A program made the position numbers and the translations under genes. Of a DNA stretch of 64,000 bases, positions 33,701-42,839 are shown one piece after another; positions within the stretch are counted from its first letter, which is position 1, and the number at the start of each line of letters is the position of its first letter. The notes below the pieces were generated by a model that was not told where the DNA came from, did no database searches, and worked only from the letters and a program-made list of their open reading frames with translations. Source of the stretch: Agreia sp. Leaf283 (lineage in GTDB: Bacteria > Actinomycetota > Actinomycetes > Actinomycetales > Microbacteriaceae); assembly GCF_001422485.1 (NCBI RefSeq), contig NZ_LMNF01000001.1, positions 1,376,250 through 1,440,249 on the forward strand. Reading direction: 5' to 3'.

Positions 33701-34372
33701 TTAGATGAGTCGCAGGATCGCGTCTGCCCTGGATGCCGTGGCCGCGATCGCCTCGGCATTGCGTTGGTCGCTGCCGAGCGCCCAGAGTTCGGCCTCGGCG
33801 CGGGTCTTTCCGTAGGCCTCGTGTCGCCTGATCAGCCTGTCTTGTCGCACCGATTCGGGTGGAGCGAGGAACCAGACCTGGTCGATCGCGGCTCGCGCCC
33901 GGGGCCAGGCTCCGCTCTCGAGCAGCAGGTAGTTGCCCTCGGTGATGATGAGCGGGGTCTCCGGGTGGATCGGAATCGATGACCCGATCGGCTCCTCGAT
34001 CTCGCGGAGGAACCGCGGGGCGTAGACGATGCCGTCGTCGTCACCGACGTCATCCGCATTCGACCGCCGCTGATCGCGGATGCGGCTCATGAGGCCCGCG
34101 TAACCGGCCGCATCGAAGGTGTCGTGCGAGCCCTTGCGATCGCGGCGCCCCAGCGCGCGCAGTACCTCGTCGGCGAGGTGGAAGCCGTCCATGGGCACCA
34201 GCTCTGCGAGGGCGGGGCCGAGAGCGTCGACCAGCTGACCGGCCACGGTCGACTTGCCCGCGCCCGGCGCCCCCGTCAGGCCCAGGATGTGGCGCCGGCC
34301 GGGGATGGCGAGGCCACGGGCCCGGTCGACCAGCTCGTCGAACGAGAGGTCTTCTGCAGTCAGATCGATCAC
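33701..34372 (-). CDS. P-loop nucleoside/nucleotide kinase-like protein
   Basis: A 223-residue kinase of the uridine kinase / pantothenate kinase / phosphoribulokinase superfamily. The P-loop is GLTGAPGAGKSTVAGQL (about 31-47). LVPMDGFHLAD provides the substrate-side Asp and His typical of this group. A conserved PLIITEGNYLLLESGAW and the lid arginines in RQDRLIRRHEAYGKT follow. In related genes the substrate is a nucleoside or a sugar; here it cannot be fixed. The start is GTG at 34372 with GGAG nine bases before it. It runs away from the HAD gene tail-to-tail with 27 bases between. Confidence 0.85.
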   Translation of the reverse strand: MIDLTAEDLSFDELVDRARGLAIPGRRHILGLTGAPGAGKSTVAGQLVDALGPALAELVPMDGFHLADEVLRALGRRDRKGSHDTFDAAGYAGLMSRIRDQRRSNADDVGDDDGIVYAPRFLREIEEPIGSSIPIHPETPLIITEGNYLLLESGAWPRARAAIDQVWFLAPPESVRQDRLIRRHEAYGKTRAEAELWALGSDQRNAEAIAATASRADAILRLI

Positions 34373-34447
34373 GTGGCTATCTCCGGAAGGCGGGAGGGGT
34401 GGGGAGGGGTGGAAAAGGGAACGGCGTCATTCGAGGCCCGCCCCCCG

Positions 34448-36199
34448 TCAGTGGTCCGACGCGCGGGGCCTCAGCCGAGTCTCCTCGACGTCGAGCATCG
34501 CCTGGGCCTGGGCGAGGATTCGCGAGGGGTACGCGCCCCGGCGCCGCGCATCCAGAAGCCGTTCGCGTTCGGCCAGCACCACGGCCAACCGCAGCTGCCG
34601 GTAGACGCGGTGCGGCGTCTCGCCGTCGCCCGAGTAGGTGGGCGACGCCTCGTGCGAGCGTTCCCAGGCGGCTTCGGCCCTGAGGAACGACGACTGGCGA
34701 ACGCGCTCCACCACGTCGGGATCGACGTCGTTCGTGCTGTCGGTGGCCGCAGCGGGGTCGTCGAGCACGGCCAGGCCGGCGAAGCTGATCTCGTCGAGCA
34801 GGGTGGCGAGCTCGCGCCGGTCCTCCGCCTCGTCGACGCCCTGGATTCCGAGCAGGCGGATGAGCCAGGGCAGAGTGCCGCCCTGCACGATCAGGGTCAC
34901 CACCGCGACGGTGAACGCGATGAGGATGAGCTGCGAGCGGTAGGGGATGTCGGCCGGCAGCGACTGCGCAGCCGCCAGCGTGACCACGCCGCGCATGCCC
35001 GACCAGCTCAGCACGATGCCTCCGCGCCAGTCGATGCTCTCGCGGCGCAGCTGCTCGAGGTCGCTGCGCCTGCGCTGGTACATGCGCTCTTCCCGCAGGC
35101 GTCGCCGCGCCGTCCAGACGCCTCGGTGGGGTGTCTTTCGATAGTGATAGAGCGCGAGCAGGTTCTTGTAGGTGAGCTTCTCGGCGTGTTCCGCGCGTCT
35201 CTTCAGCAGATACACGAGGGGGCCGATCCAGAGGAAGCGCACGAGCGTCAACGCGACGACGGCGATGAGGCCGAGCCCGATGGCATCCGTGACGCTCAGC
35301 ACCTCGGGGTTCTCGACGTCGTTGATGAGCGTGCGGATCTCGAGCCCGATCAGCAGGAACACGCCGTTCTCGAGCAGGAACTGAATCGTGCGCCAGTTGA
35401 TGCGGTCGCTGATTCGTGCCTGCGCCGAGAACGCCGACGGCGCGTGGTGTCCGGTGTAGAGGCCGGCGACCACCACCGCGAGAACGCCGGATGCGCCGAG
35501 CGCCTGGGTGGGAAGGAACGCCAGGAACGGCACGGCGATGGAGATCGCGGTGTCGAGGACGGGGTCGTTGAGCTTGGTGCGCACGAACACCGAGACCAGG
35601 CCGGCGAGCAGGCCGATCACGATCGCCACGAAGACCGCGAAGAGGAAGTCGCCGATGGTCTCCCACGGCGAGAGCAGGCCGCCCGCGGCGGCGGCGGTGG
35701 CCGACCGCAGCAGCACCAGGGCGGTCGCGTCGTTCACGAGGCCCTCGCCCTCGAGCACGGTCAGGATGCGCGGCGGCAACCCGAGACGGCGGCCGATCGA
35801 CGTGGCGGCCACGGCGTCGGGAGGGCTGATGATCGCGCCCAGGGCGATGGCCGCGGCCAGATTGAGGTCGGGCAGCATCGTGAAGAGGAGGAAGCCGGAG
35901 CCGAAGGCGGTGACGATGACGAGCACGACCGAGAGGCTCGTGATGGTGCTGAAGTTGCGTCTGAAGTCGACGACGGGCACGCTGATGGCCGCCGCGTAGA
36001 GGATGGGCGGAAGCACCACGTCGAGCACGAGCTCGCCCTCGATGTGCAGTTCGGGGAATCCGGGCAGGAACGAGATTCCGACGCCGACGATCACGAGAAT
36101 GATGGGAGCGGCGACCCCGAGGCGCTTGGAGAAGTATGCGACCGCGACAATGACCGCGATGCCGAATACTGCGTAGACGCCGAGTTCCATGGTCATCAC
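34448..36199 (-). CDS. CPA1-family Na+/H+ antiporter
   Basis: A 583-residue cation/proton antiporter. About 12 membrane helices fill residues 5-440, including the ion-site segment ALGAIISPPDAVAATSIGRR and LEGEGLVNDATALVLLRSA, which hold the conserved Asp residues of the CPA1 family. A cytoplasmic tail of about 130 residues rich in Glu and Arg follows. It would exchange internal Na+ (or K+) for external protons in pH and salt balance. GTG at 36199 is followed at once by two in-frame ATG codons (36196 and 36190), so the exact start is open. Repeats and the divergent MFS promoter lie upstream. Confidence 0.92.
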   Translation of the reverse strand: MMTMELGVYAVFGIAVIVAVAYFSKRLGVAAPIILVIVGVGISFLPGFPELHIEGELVLDVVLPPILYAAAISVPVVDFRRNFSTITSLSVVLVIVTAFGSGFLLFTMLPDLNLAAAIALGAIISPPDAVAATSIGRRLGLPPRILTVLEGEGLVNDATALVLLRSATAAAAGGLLSPWETIGDFLFAVFVAIVIGLLAGLVSVFVRTKLNDPVLDTAISIAVPFLAFLPTQALGASGVLAVVVAGLYTGHHAPSAFSAQARISDRINWRTIQFLLENGVFLLIGLEIRTLINDVENPEVLSVTDAIGLGLIAVVALTLVRFLWIGPLVYLLKRRAEHAEKLTYKNLLALYHYRKTPHRGVWTARRRLREERMYQRRRSDLEQLRRESIDWRGGIVLSWSGMRGVVTLAAAQSLPADIPYRSQLILIAFTVAVVTLIVQGGTLPWLIRLLGIQGVDEAEDRRELATLLDEISFAGLAVLDDPAAATDSTNDVDPDVVERVRQSSFLRAEAAWERSHEASPTYSGDGETPHRVYRQLRLAVVLAERERLLDARRRGAYPSRILAQAQAMLDVEETRLRPRASDH

Positions 36200-36239
36200 A
36201 GGGTACTGGGGCTATGTTCCGGCCACATTTCGTGGCTCA

Positions 36240-36295
36240 CGTTCGTCGAGCCTGTCGAGACGCCTCCATGGTCGTTCGTCGAGCCTGTCGAGACG
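36240..36295. repeat. Two direct family B repeats
   Basis: Copies at 36240-36262 and 36273-36295, both in the same orientation (TTCGTCGAGCCTGTCGAGAC), separated by ten bases. They lie in the gap between the divergent antiporter and MFS genes. Confidence 0.88.
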
Positions 36296-36304
36296 CCTCG
36301 GGCA

Positions 36305-36335
36305 CAACTACATGCCCAGGCTATATAGTTGATCA
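36305..36335 (+). promoter_or_regulatory. Leaderless promoter with overlapping operator, MFS gene
   Basis: TATAGT (36324-36329) lies exactly six bases before the GTG start, so the mRNA should begin at or next to the start codon. An inverted repeat CAACTA (36305-36310), 15 bases, TAGTTG (36326-36331) overlaps this -10 box and would block it if bound by a repressor. Confidence 0.5.
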
Positions 36336-37577
36336 GTGCCAACTTCTACTTCACCCCACACCGGATCCATCCTCAAGCAGCCGCTCGCGGTCTGGGCGGT
36401 CGCCTTCGCCAGCGTCATCGCGTTCATGGGCATCGGCCTCGTCGACCCGATCCTGCCCGCCATCGCGAAGAGCCTGAAGGCCAGCCCCACCGAGACCTCG
36501 CTGCTGTTCACGAGCTACCTCGTCGTCACCGGCCTCGCCATGCTCATCACGAGCTGGATCTCGAGCCGCATCGGCGCCAAGAAGACGCTGCTCATCGGCC
36601 TCGCGCTGATCATCGTGTTCGCGGCGCTCGCCGGATTCGCGGGCAGCGTCGAGGGCGTCATCGGCTTCCGCGCCGGATGGGGGCTCGGCAACGCGCTCTT
36701 CATCTCCACGGCCCTGTCGACCATCGTCGGCGCGGCCAGCGGCGGAAGCGGAGCGGCGATCACGCTCTACGAGGCCGCGCTCGGCGTCGGCATCGCCGTC
36801 GGCCCCCTGCTCGGCGGCACCCTGGGCACGATCAGCTGGCGCGGTCCGTTCTTCGGCACCGCGGTGCTCATGGCCGTGGGATTCATCGCGATCGTCACGC
36901 TGCTGCGCGAGGACAAGTCCATCGCCCGCACACCCACGAAGCTGTCGGCGCCGTTCACCGCGATGAAGGTGCCCGGCATCCGCTATCTCGCCGGAATCGC
37001 CCTGTTCTACAACATCGGCTTCTTCGTGCTGCTGGCCTACACGCCCTACCCCCTCGGGCTGAACGAGATGGGCCTCGGCTACACCTTCTTCGCGTGGGGT
37101 CTCTCCGTGGCCTTCACCTCGGTGTTCGTCGCGCCCCTGCTCACGAAGCGCATGAAGCGCACGAGCGTGCTCAAGCTCGTGCTCACGATCCTCGCGCTCG
37201 ACCTGGTCGCCGGCGGCATCGTGATCGACTCGCAAGCCGGACTCATCGTCTGCATCGTCATCGGCGGGCTCATGCTCGGAATCGTGAACACGGTGCTGAC
37301 CGAGAGCGTGATGGAGGCGAGCGACCTGCCCCGATCGGTGGCGTCGTCGTCGTATTCCGCGGTGCGCTTCCTCGGTGGTGCGTTCGCCCCTCCCGGTGCC
37401 GCAGCCCTGGCTGCCGCGATCTCGCCGAGCGCGCCCATGTACGCGGGAGCCGCATCCGTGCTGGTCGCCGTGCTGATCGCGTTCCTCGGCCGCAAGGCAC
37501 TGCGCCGGGTCGACTCCGCCCACGAGGAGAGCCCGCTCGTCGAGGCGGAAGCGATCACGGTGGGCGAGTCGCTGTAG
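36336..37577 (+). CDS. MFS transporter (drug efflux type)
   Basis: A 413-residue major facilitator with 12 predicted helices. FMGIGLVDPILPAIAKSLKA in helix 1 and the loop SWISSRIGAKKTLLIGLALI are typical of drug/proton antiporters. Charged residues in helix 1 and the Gly-Pro-rich GIAVGPLLGGTLGTISWRGP (motif C) point to the efflux direction. The compound is unknown. It starts with GTG directly under a leaderless promoter with an operator-like palindrome, which suggests induction by its substrate. The family A/B repeats behind its stop separate it from a second MFS gene. Confidence 0.9.
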   Translation: MPTSTSPHTGSILKQPLAVWAVAFASVIAFMGIGLVDPILPAIAKSLKASPTETSLLFTSYLVVTGLAMLITSWISSRIGAKKTLLIGLALIIVFAALAGFAGSVEGVIGFRAGWGLGNALFISTALSTIVGAASGGSGAAITLYEAALGVGIAVGPLLGGTLGTISWRGPFFGTAVLMAVGFIAIVTLLREDKSIARTPTKLSAPFTAMKVPGIRYLAGIALFYNIGFFVLLAYTPYPLGLNEMGLGYTFFAWGLSVAFTSVFVAPLLTKRMKRTSVLKLVLTILALDLVAGGIVIDSQAGLIVCIVIGGLMLGIVNTVLTESVMEASDLPRSVASSSYSAVRFLGGAFAPPGAAALAAAISPSAPMYAGAASVLVAVLIAFLGRKALRRVDSAHEESPLVEAEAITVGESL

Positions 37578-37582
37578 AAGCC

Positions 37583-37673
37583 CGTTCGTCGAGCCTGTCG
37601 AGACGGGCCCCTTCGACAAGCTCAGGGAACGGAAGGCTGACAGGCTCCGTCGTTCGTCGAGCCTGTCGAGACG
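37583..37673. repeat. Family B - A - B repeat cluster
   Basis: A family B copy (37583-37605), an inverted family A copy (about 37609-37631) and a second family B copy (37651-37673) fill the gap between the two MFS genes. The first two can pair as a hairpin through their shared GAGCCTGTCGA core. Confidence 0.85.
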
Positions 37674-37696
37674 GGAGCGGAAGCCCGAAACGCCCG

Positions 37697-37702
37697 TAGC
37701 CT
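37697..37702 (+). promoter_or_regulatory. -10 box of a leaderless MFS transcript
   Basis: TAGCCT ends six bases before the GTG start at 37709, the spacing expected when transcription begins at the start codon. Confidence 0.45.
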
Positions 37703-37708
37703 GAGGTA

Positions 37709-38962
37709 GTGCCACGCCTCTTCCGCTCTGCTCCTCGCGAGCGCCTCTCCCGCGACGTCTACGTTCTCGGACTCATCGCCTTCTTCGTGATGGTCGGCTT
37801 CGGTGTGGTCGTTCCCGTTCTGCCCGTGTTCGTGCGCAGCTTCGGCGTCGGCTACGCCGAGGTCGGCGCCGTCGTGTCGGCCTTCGCACTCATGCGCCTG
37901 GTCGCGAGCCCCTTCGTCGGCAAGCTCATCGACCTGATGGGCGAGCGTGTGGTGCTCGCCGTCGGAATCGGCATCGTCGCCGTCTCGAGCGGACTCGTCG
38001 GGATCGCCGCGGACTACCCGCACCTGCTGATCCTGCGCGGCGTCGGCGGAATCGGCTCGGCCATGTTCACGGTCGCCGCCATGACGCTGCTGCTCGGCTC
38101 CACCAGTGCCGCGCATCGCGCCCGTGCCGTGGGCTTCTACCAGGGCGGCTTCCTCATCGGCGGTATGACAGGCCCCGCGATCGGCGGCCTCCTCGCCACG
38201 ATCTCGCTCACCGCCCCGTTCTTCTTCTATGCCGGCACCCTCGCCGTGGCCGGAATCGTCGGCCTCGTGCTGCTGCGGCCCCGCGCGCAGCCCGCCGACG
38301 GGCAGGCCGAGGCCGCGGGCGCTCCGGATGCCGACGGCTCGGTGAACCCGCTGGTTCCCCTTCGCGACGTGCTGCGTGATGCGCGCTTCCGCGCCGCCTG
38401 CCTCGCGAACTTCGCGCAGGGCTGGAACTCCTTCGGGGTGCGCAGCGCCCTCATCCCCGTGATCGTCGTCGAGGTGATCAAGGGACCGAGCTCGTTCACG
38501 GGCATCGCCTTCGCCATCGCCGCCGTCGCACAGACCCTGGCACTCGGCCCGGCTGCGCGCTTCATCGACCGCGCAGGGCGCAAGCCGGCCCTCGTGCTGT
38601 CGCTGGCCGCGGCGGCGGTGCTGACCGTGGCCATCTCGTTCACGGGCGACATCGTCACGCTCACGGTTCTGCTCAGCCTCTACGGGGTCGTCTCGGCGTT
38701 CCTCGGGATCGCGCCCGCGGCATCCGTCGGCGATGTCGTCGGCCGACGTGGCGGGCGCGGCATCGCCATCTTCTCGATGAGCTCCGACATCGGCGCCATC
38801 GTCGGGCCGCTCGCGGCGGGCGCGCTGGTCGACGCCTTCTCGTTCCCCGTCGCGTTCGGCGTGGGCGCCGTCTTCTTTTTGGCCGCGTCGCTCTACTCGC
38901 TCCGGATGCCTCGGGCGGTGTCGGCGGCTCCCGCTAGCGTGGGTACGACGACGGAAGGTTAG
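37709..38962 (+). CDS. MFS transporter
   Basis: A 417-residue major facilitator, about 12 helices, with a polar loop between helices 6 and 7 (RPRAQPADGQAEAAGAPDAD). GVVVPVLPVFVRSFGVGYAE is helix 1 and FVGKLIDLMGERVVLAVGIG the conserved loop 2-3. GGMTGPAIGGLLATISLTAP is motif C of the antiporter type. It is only moderately like the preceding MFS protein, so the pair is not a recent duplication. The cargo is unknown. The start is GTG under a leaderless -10 box. The nuclease/helicase gene follows after eight bases and may be read from the same mRNA. Confidence 0.9.
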   Translation: MPRLFRSAPRERLSRDVYVLGLIAFFVMVGFGVVVPVLPVFVRSFGVGYAEVGAVVSAFALMRLVASPFVGKLIDLMGERVVLAVGIGIVAVSSGLVGIAADYPHLLILRGVGGIGSAMFTVAAMTLLLGSTSAAHRARAVGFYQGGFLIGGMTGPAIGGLLATISLTAPFFFYAGTLAVAGIVGLVLLRPRAQPADGQAEAAGAPDADGSVNPLVPLRDVLRDARFRAACLANFAQGWNSFGVRSALIPVIVVEVIKGPSSFTGIAFAIAAVAQTLALGPAARFIDRAGRKPALVLSLAAAAVLTVAISFTGDIVTLTVLLSLYGVVSAFLGIAPAASVGDVVGRRGGRGIAIFSMSSDIGAIVGPLAAGALVDAFSFPVAFGVGAVFFLAASLYSLRMPRAVSAAPASVGTTTEG

Positions 38963-38970
38963 GCGTATCC

Positions 38971-41900
38971 ATGTTCCTTCTCGACGGCACGGTGGTCTAC
39001 TCCGCCAGCGACCTCACCGCGGCGGCGGCGTGCGAATGGGCCCTGATGCGCAGGCTCGACGCCAAGCTCGGCCGCATCGACGCGGTCGTCGAGGCCGAAG
39101 ACGACATGCTGCGGCGCACGGCGACGCTGGGCGACCTGCACGAGCTCGCGACGCTCGAGCGGCTGCGCGAGGCGGGCGGCGTCGTCGAGATCGAGCGCCC
39201 CGCGATCGACCAGGTGGCCGTCGCCGCCGAGCAGACCCTCGACGCGCTGCGCTCGGGGGCGGCCGTCGTGTTCCAGGGCGCGTTCTTCGACGGGCGGTTC
39301 CTGGGCTACTCCGACTTCCTGGTGCGCGACGGCGTCGACCAGAATGATTCACCTGCGTACTCCGTGTACGACACCAAGCTCGCCCGCAAGGCCAAGATCA
39401 CGGCGCTGCTGCAGCTCGCGGCCTACGCCGATCAGCTGCAGCAGAACGGCATCCCCACGAGCGAGACCGTGCACCTCATTCTCGGCACGGGCAAGACCAC
39501 CTCGCATCGGCTGCGCGACATCCTGCCCGTGTATCGCCGCCGGCGCGCACGCCTGCAGCAGCTCGTCGACGACCGCGTGGCCGATTCCGAGGCCACGCCG
39601 TGGGGCGATCCGCGCTACACCGCGTGCGGGCGCTGCGCCGCCTGCGCCGAGCAGGTCGAACGCACCCGCGACGTGCTGCTCGTGGCGGGCATGCGGCTCA
39701 CGCAACGGGCGCGCCTGCGGGCCGCGGGCATCCAGAGCATCGACCAGCTCGCGGTGGCCACCGGCCCCGTCGCCGGCCTGGCCCAGTCGACCCTCGAGTC
39801 GCTCGCGGGGCAGGCGCGCATGCAGCTCGAACCGCCGGCCTCGGGCCAGGCGCTGAGCTGGCAGATCGCCGATCCGGCACCGCTCGCCGCCATTCCGGTG
39901 CCCGACGACGGCGACATCTTCTTCGACTTCGAGGGCGACCCCCTCTATCAGGAGGGCTCCGCGTGGGGCCTCGACTACCTGTTCGGCCTCGTCGAACCCG
40001 ACGAGACGTTCGTGGCGTTCTGGGCGCACGACCTGGCCGAAGAGCGGCAGGCGCTCATCGACTTCCTCGACTACGTGGCCGAGCGCCGGGCCCGGCATCC
40101 GCTGATGCACATCTACCACTACGCCTCGTACGAGCGCACGCACCTGCTCACGCTGGCCGCCAGGCACGGAGTCGGAGAAGACGCGGTCGACGACCTGCTG
40201 CGCCAGAACGTGCTGGTCGACCTGTACCCGATCGTGCGGCAGGGCGTGCGCATCGGCACGCACAGCTACTCGCTGAAGAAGCTCGAGCCGCTCTACATGG
40301 GCGATGCCGAGCGGGCGGGAGTGGCCAACGCGGCCGACTCCATCACCGAGTACGTGCGTTCGCGCGAGCTGCTCGCCGCGGGCGACGTGGCGGGGTCGGC
40401 ACGGGTGCAAGACGACATCGCGCGCTACAACACCTACGACTGCGTCAGCACGCTGAGGCTGAGGGACTGGCTGCTCGAGCGGGCCGCCTCGGTGTCGCGC
40501 GACTCCCTTCCCGAGGTCGGCGGCAGGCTCGACTTCGACCTCCCGGTGCGCGAGCCCGATCCGGTGTACCTCGAACTCGCCGCGCTGTCTGCGGCGGTGC
40601 CGCTCGCAGAGCGCACGGCCGACGACACGGCGCTCGCACTCGCATCCGCCGCCATCGACTACCACCGGCGCGAGCAGAAGTCGTTCTGGTGGCAGCACTT
40701 CGCGCGGCTCACAGGCCCCATCGACGAGTGGGCAGACACCCGCGACGTTCTCGTCGTGACCGACGCGGTCGTGCTGCGCGACTGGTTCCGCGAGGGCAGG
40801 CAGCGCAGCGACCGGCGGCGACTCGGCCTGCGGGGAATCCTCGCGCCGGGCAGCTCGATCAAGCAGGGGCAGAGTCCGTTCATCCTCTACGACGCGCCCT
40901 ACCCGCCGATCCTGCGCGGGCGAGAACCGGGTGCCCGAACCGCCCACAGCAGGGTCACCGTGGTCGAGACCCTCGACGATGGCACGATCATCGTCGACGA
41001 GGTGCTCGAGAAAGACGCGCCGCACTACGACGAGCTGCCCGTCGCCCTGACACCGGGCACGCCTCCGCCGCCCGGAACCCAGGTCGACGCCATCAACGAG
41101 TGGGGCAGGGCGATCCTCGACGCGCATCCCGAGCCGCTCGTCGACCCCGCCTACGACGTGCTGCGTCGCAGGCCGCCGCGTGCGACGCTCGCTCCCGTGG
41201 CCGTCGGCGCCGACGGTGTCGTCGACGTGGCCTCGGCCCTCGTCGACTCGCTGCTCGCCCTCGACCGCTCGTACCTCGCGGTGCAGGGCCCTCCGGGAAC
41301 GGGCAAGACCTACACGGGATCGCACGTGATCGCGCGTCTGGTGCACGAGCACGGGTGGAGGATCGGCGTCGTCGCGCAGTCGCACGCCGCGGTCGAGAAC
41401 ATGCTGCGTGCCGTGGTGGGCGCGGGCGTCGACCGGGCGCTGGTGGGCAAGAAGGCATCTGGGGCATCCGCATCGGCATCGTCAACGGCCGGCTCCGACG
41501 AGGCGTCCGACGAGCCGGCCTTCACCGTGCTGTCGCCCAGCGACTTCGCGCGCTTCACCTCCCGCGACGGCGGCTACGTCGTCGGCGGAACGGCGTGGGA
41601 CTTCAGCAACGCGTCCCGCATCCCGAGGCAGTCGCTCGACCTTCTCGTCGTCGACGAGGCCGGCCAGTTCTCGCTGGCCTCCACCATCGCCTCCTCCGTG
41701 GCGGCGACGCGCCTCCTTCTGCTGGGCGACCCGCAGCAGCTGCCGCAGGTGAGCCAGGGTACCCACCCCGAGCCGGTCGACGAGTCCGCCCTCGGCTGGC
41801 TGTCGGCCGGGCACGACGTGTTGCCCCCCGAGCTCGGCTACTTCCTCGCGACATCGTGGCGCATGCACCCCGCGGTGTGCGCGCCGGTGTCCGAGCTCTC

Positions 41901-42429
41901 CTACGAGGGACGGCTGGTCTCGCACGCCTCCGACCGGCGGCTCGAGGGCATCCAGCCGGGGCTGCATCCGGTGCCGATCGACCACGCGGAGCGCTCGACC
42001 TCCTCGCCCGAGGAGGCCGATGCCGTGGCCCGGATCGTCGACTCCGTTCTCGGTCGCACCTGGTCGTCGCGCGGCGTCTCGAGGCCGCTCGGCGAGACCG
42101 ACATCATCGTGGTGGCGCCGTACAACGCGCAGGTCGAACTGCTCAGGCTGCGGCTCGCGGCGGCCGGGTACGAGTCGATCCCGGTGGGAACGGTCGACAA
42201 GTTCCAGGGCCGCGAGGCCGCGGTCGCCATCGTGTCGCTCGCCGCGTCGTCGGCAGACGACGTGCCGAGGGGCCTCGAGTTCCTGCTCCTGGCGAACAGG
42301 CTCAACGTCGCGATCTCCCGCGCGCAGTGGGCGGCCTACCTCGTGTACTCGCCGGCCCTCACAGACGCGCTGCCGAGATCCGAAGAGGCCCTCGCCCAGC
42401 TGAGCGCCTTCATCCGCCTGGTGTCCTGA
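38971..42429 (+). CDS. TM0106-family RecB-like nuclease fused to a DNA2/Upf1-type helicase
   Basis: A 1152-residue nucleic-acid enzyme. The N-terminal 300 residues match the RecB-like TM0106 nuclease: YSVYDTKLARKAKITALLQL carries the Asp and Lys of the active site, and CGRCAAC with nearby residues could hold an iron-sulfur or zinc site. Residues about 310-520 look like an RNase H-like exonuclease (DIFFDFEGDPLY, HIYHYASYERTHL, YNTYDCVSTLRLRDW). The C-terminal 400 are a superfamily 1 helicase: QGPPGTGKTYTGS (Walker A), LLVVDEAGQFSLAS (Walker B), GTVDKFQGREAAVAIVSLAA and ANRLNVAISRAQW. It probably processes DNA or RNA ends in repair or defence. Function inferred from domains only. Confidence 0.92.
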   Translation: MFLLDGTVVYSASDLTAAAACEWALMRRLDAKLGRIDAVVEAEDDMLRRTATLGDLHELATLERLREAGGVVEIERPAIDQVAVAAEQTLDALRSGAAVVFQGAFFDGRFLGYSDFLVRDGVDQNDSPAYSVYDTKLARKAKITALLQLAAYADQLQQNGIPTSETVHLILGTGKTTSHRLRDILPVYRRRRARLQQLVDDRVADSEATPWGDPRYTACGRCAACAEQVERTRDVLLVAGMRLTQRARLRAAGIQSIDQLAVATGPVAGLAQSTLESLAGQARMQLEPPASGQALSWQIADPAPLAAIPVPDDGDIFFDFEGDPLYQEGSAWGLDYLFGLVEPDETFVAFWAHDLAEERQALIDFLDYVAERRARHPLMHIYHYASYERTHLLTLAARHGVGEDAVDDLLRQNVLVDLYPIVRQGVRIGTHSYSLKKLEPLYMGDAERAGVANAADSITEYVRSRELLAAGDVAGSARVQDDIARYNTYDCVSTLRLRDWLLERAASVSRDSLPEVGGRLDFDLPVREPDPVYLELAALSAAVPLAERTADDTALALASAAIDYHRREQKSFWWQHFARLTGPIDEWADTRDVLVVTDAVVLRDWFREGRQRSDRRRLGLRGILAPGSSIKQGQSPFILYDAPYPPILRGREPGARTAHSRVTVVETLDDGTIIVDEVLEKDAPHYDELPVALTPGTPPPPGTQVDAINEWGRAILDAHPEPLVDPAYDVLRRRPPRATLAPVAVGADGVVDVASALVDSLLALDRSYLAVQGPPGTGKTYTGSHVIARLVHEHGWRIGVVAQSHAAVENMLRAVVGAGVDRALVGKKASGASASASSTAGSDEASDEPAFTVLSPSDFARFTSRDGGYVVGGTAWDFSNASRIPRQSLDLLVVDEAGQFSLASTIASSVAATRLLLLGDPQQLPQVSQGTHPEPVDESALGWLSAGHDVLPPELGYFLATSWRMHPAVCAPVSELSYEGRLVSHASDRRLEGIQPGLHPVPIDHAERSTSSPEEADAVARIVDSVLGRTWSSRGVSRPLGETDIIVVAPYNAQVELLRLRLAAAGYESIPVGTVDKFQGREAAVAIVSLAASSADDVPRGLEFLLLANRLNVAISRAQWAAYLVYSPALTDALPRSEEALAQLSAFIRLVS

Positions 42430-42430
42430 G

Positions 42431-42500
42431 GCATCCGCGCCCTGTCGGCACATCCGCGCCCGGTCGTGCGGCAGCGCATGCGCCCAACGGGGGCGGATGC
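42431..42500. terminator. Possible stem-loop between convergent genes
   Basis: GCATCCGC (42431-42438) can pair with GCGGATGC (42493-42500), and GC-rich stretches inside can extend the structure. It lies between the helicase stop and the stop of the facing small gene. No T tract is present. Confidence 0.35.
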
Positions 42501-42513
42501 GTAGCGCAGCCGG

Positions 42514-42795
42514 CTAGTGCGGGTGCGACGCGGGCTTCGGGTGGCCCGGGATCGAATCGCCGCTCAGGTTGAACTCCGACGGATCCACCTCGATGTCGCC
42601 GACATCGTCGGGGCCGCCCGAGCCCGGGAGCACAAGAATCTCCGACGAGTCCATATCGGAGTCGACCGCCGCGCTGTCGGTGACCCGCTCGTCTTGCAAC
42701 GCCTCGTCGTCTCGCTCGCTCGACGGGCCGTACGACGTGTCCTTCTCGAGGTCTGCTTCTGACGACAATCCATGGGTGCGCTTCTCGTGGGTCAT
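42514..42795 (-). CDS. Small acidic hypothetical protein
   Basis: A 93-residue, very acidic and probably disordered protein (MTHEKRTHGLSSEADLEKDT to the His-Pro end). It has no cysteine, no membrane segment and no known motif. GC3 use supports coding. The ATG has no ribosome site, but TAGCGT (42803-42808 on the opposite strand) lies seven bases ahead, the spacing of a leaderless start. I do not know its function. Similar small acidic proteins are, to my memory, common in Microbacteriaceae. Confidence 0.75.
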   Translation of the reverse strand: MTHEKRTHGLSSEADLEKDTSYGPSSERDDEALQDERVTDSAAVDSDMDSSEILVLPGSGGPDDVGDIEVDPSEFNLSGDSIPGHPKPASHPH

Positions 42796-42839
42796 GCCAG
42801 CCACGCTATGCGGACAGGCCGCTCTCAACCACCCCCTTG

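Noticed and set aside
39600-42572. A 990-codon plus-strand frame overlapping the nuclease/helicase gene
   Set aside because: The other frame holds all helicase motifs; this one is Arg/Ala/Gly-rich noise.
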